From contig JAQMRL010000003.1 in NCBI GenBank assembly GCA_035578175.1, positions 101,792,969-101,856,968 on the forward strand: DNA of 64,000 nucleotides, given 5' to 3'. The notes below the pieces were generated by a model. That model was given only the letters and a program-made list of their open reading frames with translations, made no database searches and was not told the origin of the DNA. Source of the stretch: Catonia carolina. Lineage: Eukaryota > Arthropoda > Insecta > Hemiptera > Achilidae. This document shows, piece after piece, positions 53,150 through 63,918 of this stretch; position 1 is the stretch's first letter; every line of letters begins with the position of its first letter. The position numbers and the translations under genes were made by a program.

Positions 53150-54070
53150 TCATGTACGAGTACTGTAAACCAAGGAGGTAAGTTGTTCTGATAATAGGCT
53201 ATTATAAGTAGCAGCATCTTTTCCACGTAAAAGTGGTAATAAATTAGTCAGATATAAACAGTTTTTATTTGTTAGAAAAAGGAAATTAATTATAAATAAT
53301 GTATGTATACTATTTAATAACTCCAGAACATGGTTTTATTAACTACACATTTCTTTTCCATTATTGTTTTTCATGTTTTTCTCTCATTAGAAATAATGTT
53401 TTGCACTCATTGAAAATAAAAGTTTCTCGGCTGTTATTGAAATCCATCATTTTTTTAAAGAAATATCAGAGAGTTCTGGCAGCTCTGGGAGCTCTGGCAG
53501 CTCTGGAAGCTCTGGGAGCTCAGGCAGCTCTGGCAGATCTGGAATACCTTCTACTTTTGATGTAGAGAACAATCCCAGAATGACAAATGCAATTACTATA
53601 ACAGATACATTAAAACATATTCATTATTTAAAAACCATCAAAACACAAAAATAAAAACAAATTAAAAGAAAAGTAAATAATTTAATCATTAGGTTATAAT
53701 TAGTTTTCCCTACTGACCAATAATAATTAACAACCAAACTTATATCTTTTAAATTACAAAGTTTGTAAGTCCAATGTACTTATTTCCTTAGAGTGGACTA
53801 TTGAGACTTATATTAAAGTTAGGATTTCTGAAATTTTATAATGGTTTTTAGGAATATTATTGTTGGTGAACATTATTTTGACAATTCCAGTACAAAATGT
53901 CGAGTGTATCGATCATCTTGCATTTTAAGTATATTGAAGTCTGTTCAAGAAGTCCAATAACAAAAAAAAGTAATAAAGATCTGGCAGGTATTCTTTCTAT
54001 GTTGCTTGTGTGGTTGTGATGACCTGCATTAGTGATCTCTACTTTAGTGGCTTTTTAGTGCATGATAACT
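53150..54070 (-). repeat. Segmental duplication, unit 1
   Basis: Aligns in patches with 58205-59085: TACTGTAAACCAAGGAGGTAAG, ACAATCCCAGAAT, TAAATAATTTAA, TATTGAAGTCTGTTCAA, ATGCATTAG...TTTTTTAGTGG. Diverged, with indels. It contains one peptide exon and probable intron and 3' UTR sequence. Confidence 0.7.
53447..53595 (-). CDS. Last exon of a predicted secreted Leu-Pro-Glu repeat peptide
   Basis: A pyrimidine-poor but usable acceptor (TTATAG) opens a frame: the end of a hydrophobic leader (VIAFVILGLFSTSKVEG), then IPD, seven LPE-type triplets, SDISLKK and TGA. The repeat is nine-base in DNA (two Leu-Pro-Glu codon variants alternate). The paralogue at 58493-58605 shares acceptor position, frame, leader and the KK-stop ending, and the two indels between the shared leaders are multiples of three, which supports coding. 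An AATAAA signal lies downstream near 53335. A first exon with the start Met was not found. Function unknown; likely secreted. I cannot name a family. Confidence 0.62.
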
Positions 54071-54767
54071 CATAATTTTAATTTCATTTTCTCAGGCATT
54101 CTATATCAGAGATATGTGAATTTTTTTGAGGCTTTGTTTAACTCTTTTTGTAAATGGAGAAGTTTTGAATTGTTGTGTCATAGAAATAAATTAAAAAATA
54201 CGTTATTCATTGCTTTTACTAAAGTCTTTCCAGTCCACTTTTATGTACATTACATACAGTACAAATATTAAATAACTTTTTATGGTGTAATTTATTCTGC
54301 AAAATCTTTCTAAGCCACTCCTACGAGACAAAATAAAAAAATTAAAGAATCAAGTTTATATTGTTGTCTCGGAGTAAATTTGTTTGAATTTACACACATT
54401 TCAAAATATTAGAGAATTTTCCCCAAAATTGTAGAACATTTTTGAGATAATTCAAATTTTCAAGTATTTTATCAGAAGACTGATATTGGTAATACTGGAA
54501 GTCTTGCAAGGCAATCTTCAAGAAGTGCAAGTTTGATATACAGTAGATTGTGTTTATTTTATAGTTCAATCACCAATAGAATAATGCAAGCTGTACTAAT
54601 TACTCCCAATGTTGTTTATTGATCAATTGCTACAAATCTTTCCAAAATGTCAAAATGAATCTGAGGAAAATGTAATATAATTATATGTATCCTGAGAGAA
54701 GATTAAAAAAATACTTTAGTTTTTTAGTAGATACATTATTTGATATTTATTAACATATAAAAATATG

Positions 54768-54998
54768 TCCATAACAGGCAGGTGGAATGTTAATATTTGC
54801 ACTCATTCTGCTAGTTCCAGAGCTACAAAGAAAGTTCTGGTTCTTATGATATGGGCAGCCATTTATATGACTGAAGCATTTAAGAACAGACGAGGTAGAG
54901 GTGTAAAAGAGCCTTGTCAGAGTTAGCTTCTCAGAGAGTAATGAATTTCATCATTACACAGCCAGAGGAACCTGCCTTTCGCCTGCTGACTTAACCAA
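54768..54998 (+). repeat. Repeat family A, internally deleted copy
   Basis: Begins CCATAACAGGCAGGTGG, keeps AAGCATTTAAGAACAGACGA and GAGAGTAATGAATTTCATC, then jumps to the terminal CCTGCCTTTCGCCTGCTGAC. Confidence 0.7.
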
Positions 54999-54999
54999 C

Positions 55000-56211
55000 A
55001 AAATATAAAAATAAATTAATAAAATATTTTTGTAAAGAATTTGTTTAGCTTACCTGCAAAGCAGAAGGAAATTGAAGTTACTTTCACATTGGTTGATTGT
55101 TGTCTAGGACTATTGATGCCAAAAGTTCAGAACTGAATGTACTCTTAACAAAAAAATAATTGGCTTTTATACTTTATTGAAAATTAGGGTTATTTAATTA
55201 ACCAGGAAATTTTTAGAGCTTATTTGATACCATAAAAAAATGTTATTAAAATTATTAAAATTTAACTATATCAATAGGCCCTTATATCATTATTTAACAA
55301 TTTATTTAGAAGCCAATATCTACAACTAAATTTGGGTAATTATAATATTATTGTGAACTAATCTACATACCTAATTATATGACTACATGTAATTCATAAC
55401 TTATATGATTCAGTAACATAATTTAATTGTAGCAATTTTCTATCAGCATAACTTTTTTATCTTTTAGTCTAAAAATTATTCAGTGATAGACAAACATATA
55501 TTAATTAAAAACTACTGTGTTATGGTTACATGCTACCAGTTTTGAATTATAAATCATTAAAACAATTAAACGCTATTATAAAATAGCCCTACGGTAATAA
55601 GGTTTATTATTTTTTTTTTTAAATTTATGTAACAGTAGAAGTTATTAGTATTTAATATTTTATTGCTTAATTAGTTTAATTTTAGATATTAATAATTATT
55701 ATAAATACAATTTATATGTATTCATTTCGTTTAATGCTTCATATTAATATAAGTAGTTTTTGGATACATATTAGGCAACTTACATAGAACCATAGAAGCA
55801 CATGAAGCAACTTACAACTTTGATGGTGCCATGGGTAATGTAATTAAACAAAAGTTACCTCAATAATACTGTATTACTGCAGTACTGTATTAGTTCAGTA
55901 TTACTCTAATACTGTATTTTTACTGTTAGTATTGTTATTTTTGTATTGTATTTATCATGTATTCACCTGGTTAGGGTTAAGGTTGATAGATAGTTTTTCC
56001 AGTCTGTCCATTTCAAGTTATCCAGTAGGCGTTGTTAGAACATCTTATAAGCCAATGATATCTGTGAATGCCTCCATGATAACAGAATCCAAAAATAATA
56101 ATTTTAATTTTTTTCCATTTTCCCTACTCCAATGGCAGCCATTTTCGTTAACTGACACATACTGATTCTTACATTCTCAGAACTGGTGTACACAAGGTTG
56201 TTAAAACTAAA
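55000..56211. other. A+T-rich intergenic stretch
   Basis: No exon or element recognised. A CAG|GTAAGC donor-like site lies on the minus strand near 55060, but no start codon in frame precedes it. Confidence 0.45.
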
Positions 56212-56640
56212 TAAAAAACCCTTTCATGAGATGGCGTATCTCATGGATGGTGGCAATTTTTAAAAGGCTTACATTTGACTTATGGCAAAAACCATTCGTG
56301 ATTTCTGTATCTACTCTTTAAGAGGTTGAATAACACTTTTTTTGTTTTCAAATCCGACTTTGACTTTTAAATTTCTGGTTTTGGGCCACTTCCAGTCAAA
56401 CTGAAACTTTAAAACCCATCCAGGCCTGCTAACTTTTTGTGTAGATTATGAATCTGAAAACCGTTTTTTTGCTACCTCTTGTAGTTTCTGATTTTCGTTT
56501 CTTGACTTTCGGTTTTGGGCCACTTCCGGCCGAAACAGGAACTTCAAACCCAATCTTGGCCCACTAACTTTTTGTCTAGATTATTAATCCGAAAACCATT
56601 TGTTGCTATCGCTTGAAGTTTCTGGCATCTGGGTGTGACG
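56212..56640 (+). repeat. Repeat family B, copy 3
   Basis: Starts CCCTTTCATGAGATGGC with an inverted GTATCTCATG next to it, then GGTGGCAATTTTTAAAA and two rounds of the TTTTGGGCCACTTCC...TAGATTATGAATC unit. Ends GGCATCTGGGTGTGACGG. Confidence 0.75.
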
Positions 56641-56787
56641 GACCCAGTGGTGTAGTGGTTAACGCAACCTGGCTTCTATGCCGGGGTCAGCTTGGCATTT
56701 TTTCATCACTCATTTTCATATTTCATCATCCCCCACCGTCTTCATTAGCAGAAATTGCTAAAAAGTCAGACATAAAAAAAAATCTAT
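56638..56787 (+). repeat. SINE with S1 body and a different tRNA head
   Basis: Head CCCAGTGGTGTAGTGGTTAA...TGCCGGGGTCAGCTTGG, tail TTTCATCATCCCCCACCGTC, TTCATTAGCAGAAATTGC and AGTCAGACATAAAAAA. The tail is S1-like while the head has a clear A box (TAGTGGTTAACGC). Confidence 0.7.
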
Positions 56788-56789
56788 AG

Positions 56790-57548
56790 GTTAATCTTTA
56801 ATAACTTTGTCACATCCAGTGTGGGGAACCTACTGACCATTATAATCTTACCTTTCACCAGGCTGATTTTCAGATGAAGAGACTCTCTCTTTAGAAATTC
56901 ATTCCATCAAGTAGTGAAGTCCACCTGCTGAATTTTCAAAAACGATTGCTGTATGTTCATACCTTATACTTTTAAGAATTACTCCATTCAGCTAACAAAA
57001 TGCTTTACAATAGGCTCAGTTAAATACTATGTCTAACAAATGACTGACTATAACATATTGGTACAAACTGATTGACACAATTTTTGAGTCAGTTAATGTT
57101 TACCTTAGTGGATGACTGACTTTTAGTATGCTCAAAATATTTTGAGATGTTTTAATAATGAAATATTTTTATTTAACAATATCTTTAATTTAGTTCACAG
57201 TAATCCTATTCTAGAATAGGTTGTTTATTCTTTGATTGTTAAAAATTTGATTTTAACATTAGTCTCTGATAAAAATATAAATTTTTGTTAGAGCCATAAT
57301 AAATAGATAACTAAATTATCAAACAATATCTTATCAAGGTAGGCACATTTTTTTATTTACCAATATATTGCTAAAACTTTTGCTGTGATTACTACAGGAG
57401 TAGCAGAAATATCTCCCCAATTTGAAAAGCTAATAAAAAATACATAAAAGATTCTAGTCAAAATTTTATTAAACCATCTGAAAGAATTATGTTTGCCATT
57501 TAGTTAGATATATTTTAATTTTTATCATAATAAATTTTAATTTTTAAT
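56790..57548. other. A+T-rich stretch
   Basis: No element recognised. A plus-strand frame after TTACTACAG at 57398 (GVAEISPQFEKLIKN then stop) could be a chance open frame. Confidence 0.4.
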
Positions 57549-58041
57549 CCTGACAAATGAAAATGTGCTTCTTCACTTGAGAGCACAACAGCGTCTCATG
57601 GAACATTTTTCAGGAAAGCCTGGCAAGACACAATAAGGTTGACCCAATCACATTCACTAAGTTCCTGCACAGCCAAGATTTTGTACAGATGAAAGTGTAG
57701 GTCTTGGTGTAAAATTCTTCTCACACTAAGATCAGATAATCCCAAGCTGGCTGCATGCCTACGGGCTGGACGTCTTGGAGATTGGGTAACTACTTGCTGA
57801 AATAATTGAACGTTCTGTGGAGTTCAAGCACTGCAAGTTCTACCTGCTGGTGTATTTTTTAAAGCCAAAGCCATAACTCTAAAATTTTTAATCCATGTTA
57901 GAACGGTTTTCCTTTCAGGGACTGCACCGTGCTGATTTATCCCGAAGTGTGTATGAAATAATTGCTGCATTTTGATTACAGAATCGCCATTTTTAAAATA
58001 AGTTTCAATAATGAATGCACGATTTTCACCAGCCTATGCCA
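57549..58041 (-). pseudogene. Tc1-like transposase, N-terminal half
   Basis: Minus-strand translation: AWSGENRAFIIETYFKNGDS, VIKMQQLFHTHFGINQHGAV, PERKTVLTWIKNFR, then SPRRPARRHAASLGLSDLSV, RRILHQDLHFHLYKILAVQELSE and SSEEAHFHLSG, where the first catalytic Asp (usual DEAHFHL) is Glu. Two stops. Ends abruptly after this motif; the catalytic remainder is absent. Helix-turn-helix DNA-binding region is the best preserved part. Confidence 0.85.
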
Positions 58042-58204
58042 TGGTGGGGACTGAAATGGCAGCAGTGTTCCTGTACAATGGAACAACCCGGGTCTGCCTT
58101 CCACCACTAGCCCCGAGCCTAAGGCAGTCACTAATTCGGGAGTTACTTCTGAAATTCCCTGTAGTAACGACAAGCAGATGCTGCATAATTTTTGTTATAG
58201 GATT

Positions 58205-59085
58205 TCATTAGTATATATACTGTAAATCGAGGAAGTAAGTAGATCTGACACTTTGTTCAGCCTTAAAATTGGTATCAACTAATGATTAAAGAGAGTAAAA
58301 TATTAAATAATCTCTTAGTTTTATTTTAAAAAAATGAATATGAATGATGAATGATTTATAAGAGCTATTGCCTTTAAAAGAGTGCTTTATTTACATTTCT
58401 GTTACATTTTTATTATTCAAGTTTTACTTTTGTTAAAAATATTGTTATCCGGTTATTTGAAAAATGTGTTTTCCCACAGTCATTAAACTTTATTATTTTT
58501 TTGTTTCTGAAGTTGTTGGAACTGATGGGATTAGTGGAGTACCTGGAATAATAGCTTCTACTTGTGAAGTTGTACTCAACAATCCCAGAATCACACATAC
58601 AATAACTGAAACAGGTACAATAAAACATAAATCAATTATGCAAAAACATAAAAAGCAACAAAAGTGAAATAAATAATTTAAATATTAACTTTGTTCTACC
58701 TAATGATCATCAAATAAAATTAAACTTATTTCTTTCAAATTACAAGAGTTCATTGAACTTATCATTGTCAGCATAGAATAAGGACTCTTTTTCAGAATTA
58801 TAGTTTCTAAATTTTTTTGGTGTTAAGGAGTATTATTGCTGGTGCACAGAGTTTGAAAATTCAAATATTAAGAGTCAAGGTACCTCATGGCAAAATATAG
58901 AGCATTTATGCCACCTACATATTTAGTGTATTCCAGTCTGTTCAATAAGGCCAATAAAAAACCTGTAGTACAAATTTGAAATAGGTAGGCCTACATAGGT
59001 TCTTCATTACTTCTGGAACATGTAATGATATGCATTTCTCTTTTTTAGTGGATTATTTTGTGTAGCGTGCCTTACTCTAAATTTT
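58205..59085 (-). repeat. Segmental duplication, unit 2
   Basis: Counterpart of 53150-54070, cut off at its right end by the LTR element at 59092. It holds the second peptide exon. Confidence 0.7.
58493..58605 (-). CDS. Last exon of a paralogous predicted secreted peptide
   Basis: Acceptor CTGTTTCAG opens a frame encoding a leader end (VIVCVILGLLSTTSQVEA), then IIPGTPLIPSVPTTSETKK and TAA. Leader, frame and KK-stop ending match the exon at 53447-53595, but the mature part is a short Pro/Thr/Ser tail instead of Leu-Pro-Glu repeats. An AATAAA-type signal lies downstream near 58387. The first exon is not in view; it may lie beyond the LTR retroelement or outside the window. Function unknown. 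Confidence 0.6.
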
Positions 59086-59091
59086 TAATTT

Positions 59092-59504
59092 TGTGACAAT
59101 TCACAAAATATTTAAAATTAATTTTAATAAAATGAAATTTATTGCAGGGATACGACTCAGTGAGCAATGACACGATCAGGGGAACAGGTGTTATTATAAA
59201 GAAAATTATACATTTAAAATTTGAAAACAAAAATTGTATTGATTTAATAAGAAATATGAAATAAAACATAAAGAGTTATAAAAAATAAACAATTACAAAA
59301 GAAAAAAGAACTAAATATAGCATAATGAATTACAGAAATAATAATGATGCATTTATAAACAGAATGAATTTAATTACTGTCTTTTGTAATATTGAAAACA
59401 TGCTTCATATTACCAAATTAGGTTCCGGCAATTTAACACTAATATAAATTTTACATTTTAAACTTTTACATACACACATCCGCTCATCTCCATGGTTGAA
59501 GCGG
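59092..59504 (-). repeat. 3' LTR (left copy)
   Basis: Plus-strand TGTGACAATTCACAAAAT to GGTTGAAGCGG. Identical to the right copy except for G versus A in GAAATATGAAAT. The exact inner border is uncertain by a few bases. Confidence 0.92.
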
Positions 59505-60311
59505 GACTCAACTAAAAAAGACCGCAAAACAAAAAGAACGAAATAATAACAAACACGCATGCGCGAGAAAACCGACCGAGACGCATGCCGCGAAAGAAAA
59601 ATAGGGACTAAGATAGAAACGTCACAAAATGCCCACCAAGAAATTGATATAATTTTGAAATTCAAAATGAATTCAAAATTATAGCAAATTTTTTTTTTTT
59701 AAATACATTGTGTTCAAAATTTTTTACAAGACTACAAACCAAAATAATAAAAAGAAATAAAACAAAATACATTATTTTTTATACGACACCTAAATTATAA
59801 ACTTATAACTAATCAGAGGCTTGTAAAACTTCATTGAAAAATACTATATTATTAAGCTTATAATTAAAAATATTGCTATTACATGAAAAAAAATGTATGA
59901 TGTCATTTTTATCAAATATGATTGTTGAATTACGTAATTTAATTAAAATAAATTTTAATTAGTTTATTAGATCATTGATGATCTCATTCTGCCCACACTA
60001 ACATTCCAGACAAAATAATTTTAACAAGTTTATACATATGACATAATTTTTAACACTATTACGTAAGATGTGATATCATTATTTTACCATACTATTTAAC
60101 ATTACATCATTTTGACCTCCTACATAAAATTATTACAACTTGATATTATAAAAATTATTTAAACTTATACGAAAACCTTGAAATTTATCTAAATCTAACA
60201 ACGAAAGAAAAAAAATATTCAAACCAACAAATACCATAACTGATTATATAATTAAACACATTTTAAAAATAAATCTACACACTAAAATATTTTTATCTAA
60301 ACTACACCATA
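59505..60311. other. 3' non-coding part of the LTR element
   Basis: A+T-rich sequence between integrase and the 3' LTR. No envelope frame and no evident polypurine tract next to the LTR. Confidence 0.6.
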
Positions 60312-61337
60312 CTACACATTTGTACTGTCTTTGTACATTTTAATCAAAATTCGGTTGACAGATATCACTTTATTTGTCCGTACACATTTTATGTTAAAAT
60401 AGTTTTTCTTGTATATTTTTGTAATTTTATAAGGTCCTTTATATTTCGGAGACAACTTTGCACAAAACTTTTTACTTTTATTGGATAACACAAAATTTTT
60501 AACCAAAACTAAATCGCCCACTCTGTATTCTATTCTACTAAGATTCTTCTTGCTTTTTTCTAATCGTATTTTAGCCATTTTTTCTATTCGCTCTTTTACT
60601 AACTTTCCGATCTCACTGGTACTTTTTTCAAATTCGATGTTATCTACGGGGAAATTTACATGTTTGTAGATGTTGTCTATATGTTTTTCACCATATATTA
60701 CTTCAATAGGTTTAAATCCAATTACACTATTCAAGTTGGTATTTATCACTCTTTCCGCTGTCGACACGTATTTAAACCATTCACTATGTTTTTTATTTAA
60801 TAGATAACATCTTAGAATAACTCCCACCTCCTTCAAACATCTCTCACTTAAATTCGAAGATGCTTTGTACGCAGTAATAGTTCCATGTTTTATATTTAAT
60901 GCAGCTAAACCATTTTTCCATACTCTACTCACAAATTGACTTGCATTATCACTTATTATTTTATTCGGTTTACCGACGTCTTTCACATATTTTTTAACTT
61001 GTGCAATTAAAGTATTTGCTGTAGCCTTTTTAATAGGATACAGTTTAACAAATTTTGAAAATCCGTCAACCAAAATGAAAATGTACTCTAAACCTTGATA
61101 TGTTTTACAAAGCGGTCCAAAAACATCAACAAAACACTTTTCTAAATTATCTTTACACACAATAGAATACATTAAACCTTGATTATTCACATTATTACTT
61201 TTAACTAACTGGCAAGTTTTACAAGATGTTACTACTTCTTTTATTGCTGTTTTAAAGTTTTTGCTACAAGCAAATTCACTTAAATATTTAAAACATCTAT
61301 TTACACCTACGTGACCAATCTTTTCATGGTAATACAT
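60312..61337 (-). pseudogene. Integrase part of pol
   Basis: 341 residues. N-terminal zinc-binding HHCC (YYHEKIGHVG...CKTCQLVK), then the catalytic core: FVDVFGPL (first Asp), IISDNASQFVS (second Asp), SSNLSERCLKEVG (Glu, about 35 residues on), then a C-terminal basic region with YRVGDLVLV and KYKGPYKITKIY of the chromodomain-less gypsy type. All three catalytic residues are present. It begins as a fragment: upstream pol (VPDVPEDKG...) continues in another frame to about 61470, where gag ends, so it has no reverse transcriptase and no normal start. Confidence 0.92.
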
Positions 61338-61467
61338 TATAAATTTATTTAATATATATTTATTATTTCATCATAGTCTATTTCTTTATTCTTTATTTGT
61401 ATTTTATTATTTAAACCTTTATCCTCTGGTACATCAGGTACAATGATTTTGTTTTGTATACCCTGTT

Positions 61468-63403
61468 CTAGTTTTCCGAATGTATCTGTGCTTCAGTCGT
61501 TATACAATTCACTGCCATATTTTCCTGTTTGTTTTGACTCCCTGTATTTTGAAAATTCTGTCCCCTGTTGTATCTGGTACCCTGTTCTGAATTATATGAT
61601 TTTACGTGTGGTCTGTTTTCATTTTCTCTCTGATTGTATCTGTCCCTTTGATTGTATCTGTAATTGTTTCCTTGTCTGTATGGTGGTGTACTGTAATTAT
61701 TATGATTATTATGTCTGTTTTGTGGTGTATTGAAATTATGATGATTATTATAGCGGTTTTGTGCTGTACCTAAATTATTATTGTTATTATATCTGTTTTG
61801 TACTGTACTGAAATTATTATTATTTGATTTGTTTTCTATCTGTCGTCTCTCTGCTAATTCTGACCTTCTCATTTCACCCCCTATTTCATCTAGTAACTGT
61901 ATGAATTCTTCTATGCTATTGACTCTACTAACTATTCTAGCTTTATTCACAAAACCATCAAAATGCCCACCTAGAACTCTCAATAATTCACCATCCGTCA
62001 TCTGCGGTTCTAAATTTCTACCTACATTGTGTTTTTTCATTAAATATTCAGACATACTTAAACTTCCCCCCATTCTGTATTTCCCTGAAAATAAATTAAG
62101 TTTGATACCCATTTGAATGTTAGCTGACCAAAATTTATTTTTAAATTTTTCAATAAATTGTTCTACATTTTCTATTCCTTCCTTTACGTAGTTCCACCAA
62201 GTACTACCTTCCTTAGTTTGCCCTAATGCCAAATCAATTACCTCCCTTACTTTTTCCCAATTATTTAATTTTTTAAACTCAATTTCACGTTTTAAATTTT
62301 TTATAAATTCCATTGGGTTATGATAATCAATTGTTAATTTTATTATTTCACTTTCTTTATTAATTACATAATTATTAATAACTTTATTGTTTTCCCCCTC
62401 ACACGTTTCATTCAGTTTTTCTTTTACCACATCTAATTCTTGTCTTTGAGTTCTAATTTCACCTACTATCTCATTAAATTGTTCATTTCTGGTTTCGTTA
62501 ATTTTTTGAAAATTATCACCAAGTTCCGTTCCCTGTTTTTCAATATGTTTCATTTTAGCTTTAATACCATTAACCTGCTGATTTAATTTTATTTCAACCC
62601 TTTTCTGAATATCCCCTTCACACTTTTCAATTTGTTCATTTTCAACTAATTCTATTCTACCAACAGTACGTTCTACTTCTTTCCCAATCATTTCTAAACA
62701 AAATTTTTTTATTCTCGACAAACTTACTACTAATTTTATATTCAACAGTTTTTTCTATATTCCTAACTTCAGTTTCTACTTTGTCTAATCTGATGTTTGT
62801 TTTATTTAAATTTTCCTCGCCCTTTCTAATTTGTCGACTTAACTCTAAATTAACTTTGTTTAAATCAGATTTTAATTCTTGTTTAAAATTTTTTATGTCT
62901 TGTTTTAAACTATTCTGTCCCTGTTTCATTTCTGCCAGTGTTTGTAAGCCCTGTTTTTTTATTTCACTTCGCATACTTGTCATTATTTCCATCATTTTAT
63001 CTAATAATTCACTATTGTCTACATTTGTTTTATTACTTTCAACCCTACATCGCCCTAAACTATTTATTTCATTAACACCTTCAACATTTTTCACTATAAT
63101 AGTATTATCATCCCCTTCTCTACTAAATACAAAGTCCTCTAACTCCTCATATTCCGTACTATCACCCGTCTCCAACACTACATTTAAACTATTATCAAAA
63201 CCTAAGACTGCATCTTGTTCACTACTCTCACTGTTTATACTTGATTCCCCTTCATTTGTTTGGTTTTCAATATTTACTACATCTGACTCCACTAAACTAA
63301 TTGTATCATCTTCACTCCCTACTAAACCCCCTGATTTGACAACTTTACCCATTCTTTGTTTGCCCCTAGTATTTAATTTCGACATTTTAGAAAAGTAATA
63401 CAC
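61468..63403 (-). pseudogene. Gag of the LTR element, one frameshift
   Basis: Two overlapping frames (63403-62657 and 62745-61468) that look like one protein split by an indel in the A/T run near 62700-62712. N-terminal about 240 residues: acidic then coiled-coil (MKQGQNSLKQDIKNFKQEL). The coiled coil continues in frame 2, followed by a capsid-like region (FIEKFKNKFWSANIQMG, MTDGELLRVLGGHFDGF). The tail is an Asn/Tyr/Arg-rich repeat (QNRYNNNNN units of 15 residues). No CCHC zinc knuckle. The frame ends 131 bp before integrase. Confidence 0.85.
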
Positions 63404-63481
63404 AGATTATAAATATTAAAAATATAAGTAGTACAAACCTCTGTACCTACTCCCATAATCCCATCACACTCAAGAGTCGTA

Positions 63482-63501
63482 ATCCTGTCACACGGTCGCC
63501 A
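63482..63501 (-). other. Primer-binding site of the LTR element
   Basis: Minus strand reads TGGCGACCGTGTGACAGG just inside the 5' LTR, after a few A residues. TGGCGACCGTG is the type used by elements primed by arginine tRNA in insects (recalled, not checked). Confidence 0.65.
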
Positions 63502-63505
63502 TTTT

Positions 63506-63918
63506 TGTGACAATTCACAAAATATTTAAAATTAATTTTAATAAAATGAAATTTATTGCAGGGATACGACTCAGTGAGCAATGACACGATCAGGGGAACA
63601 GGTGTTATTATAAAGAAAATTATACATTTAAAATTTGAAAACAAAAATTGTATTGATTTAATAAGAAATATAAAATAAAACATAAAGAGTTATAAAAAAT
63701 AAACAATTACAAAAGAAAAAAGAACTAAATATAGCATAATGAATTACAGAAATAATAATGATGCATTTATAAACAGAATGAATTTAATTACTGTCTTTTG
63801 TAATATTGAAAACATGCTTCATATTACCAAATTAGGTTCCGGCAATTTAACACTAATATAAATTTTACATTTTAAACTTTTACATACACACATCCGCTCA
63901 TCTCCATGGTTGAAGCGG
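63506..63918 (-). repeat. 5' LTR (right copy)
   Basis: Same 413 bp as the left LTR with one substitution. Similarity stops at GCGG, after which flanking DNA (TGTAGTATTTT) begins. Confidence 0.92.

Larger units (their letters stand above)
59092..63918 (-). mobile_element. LTR retroelement lacking reverse transcriptase
   Basis: 4.8 kb, minus strand. 413-bp LTRs at both ends differ at a single base, so insertion is recent. Internal order 5' to 3': primer-binding site, gag, a short pol remnant with integrase, non-coding 3' region, LTR. Protease, reverse transcriptase and RNase H are missing between gag and integrase. Integrase similarity places it near Ty3/gypsy. No clear target duplication or polypurine tract found. 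Confidence 0.9.

Noticed and set aside
53299..53565. Plus-strand frame of 88 codons ending in an Ala/Leu/Gly-rich run
   Set aside because: It is the antisense shadow of the Leu-Pro-Glu coding repeat. The minus strand has a conserved paralogue, frame-preserving indels and splice signals; the plus frame has none.
54980..55080. Candidate first exon of the peptide gene (CAG|GTAAGC donor with a Leu-rich run before it)
   Set aside because: The frame that would join has a TAG and no ATG upstream, so it cannot supply the signal-peptide start.
61443..63398. Plus-strand frames rich in Ser/Leu/Phe opposite gag
   Set aside because: Antisense of the coiled-coil gag. The minus frame has capsid-like and integrase context.
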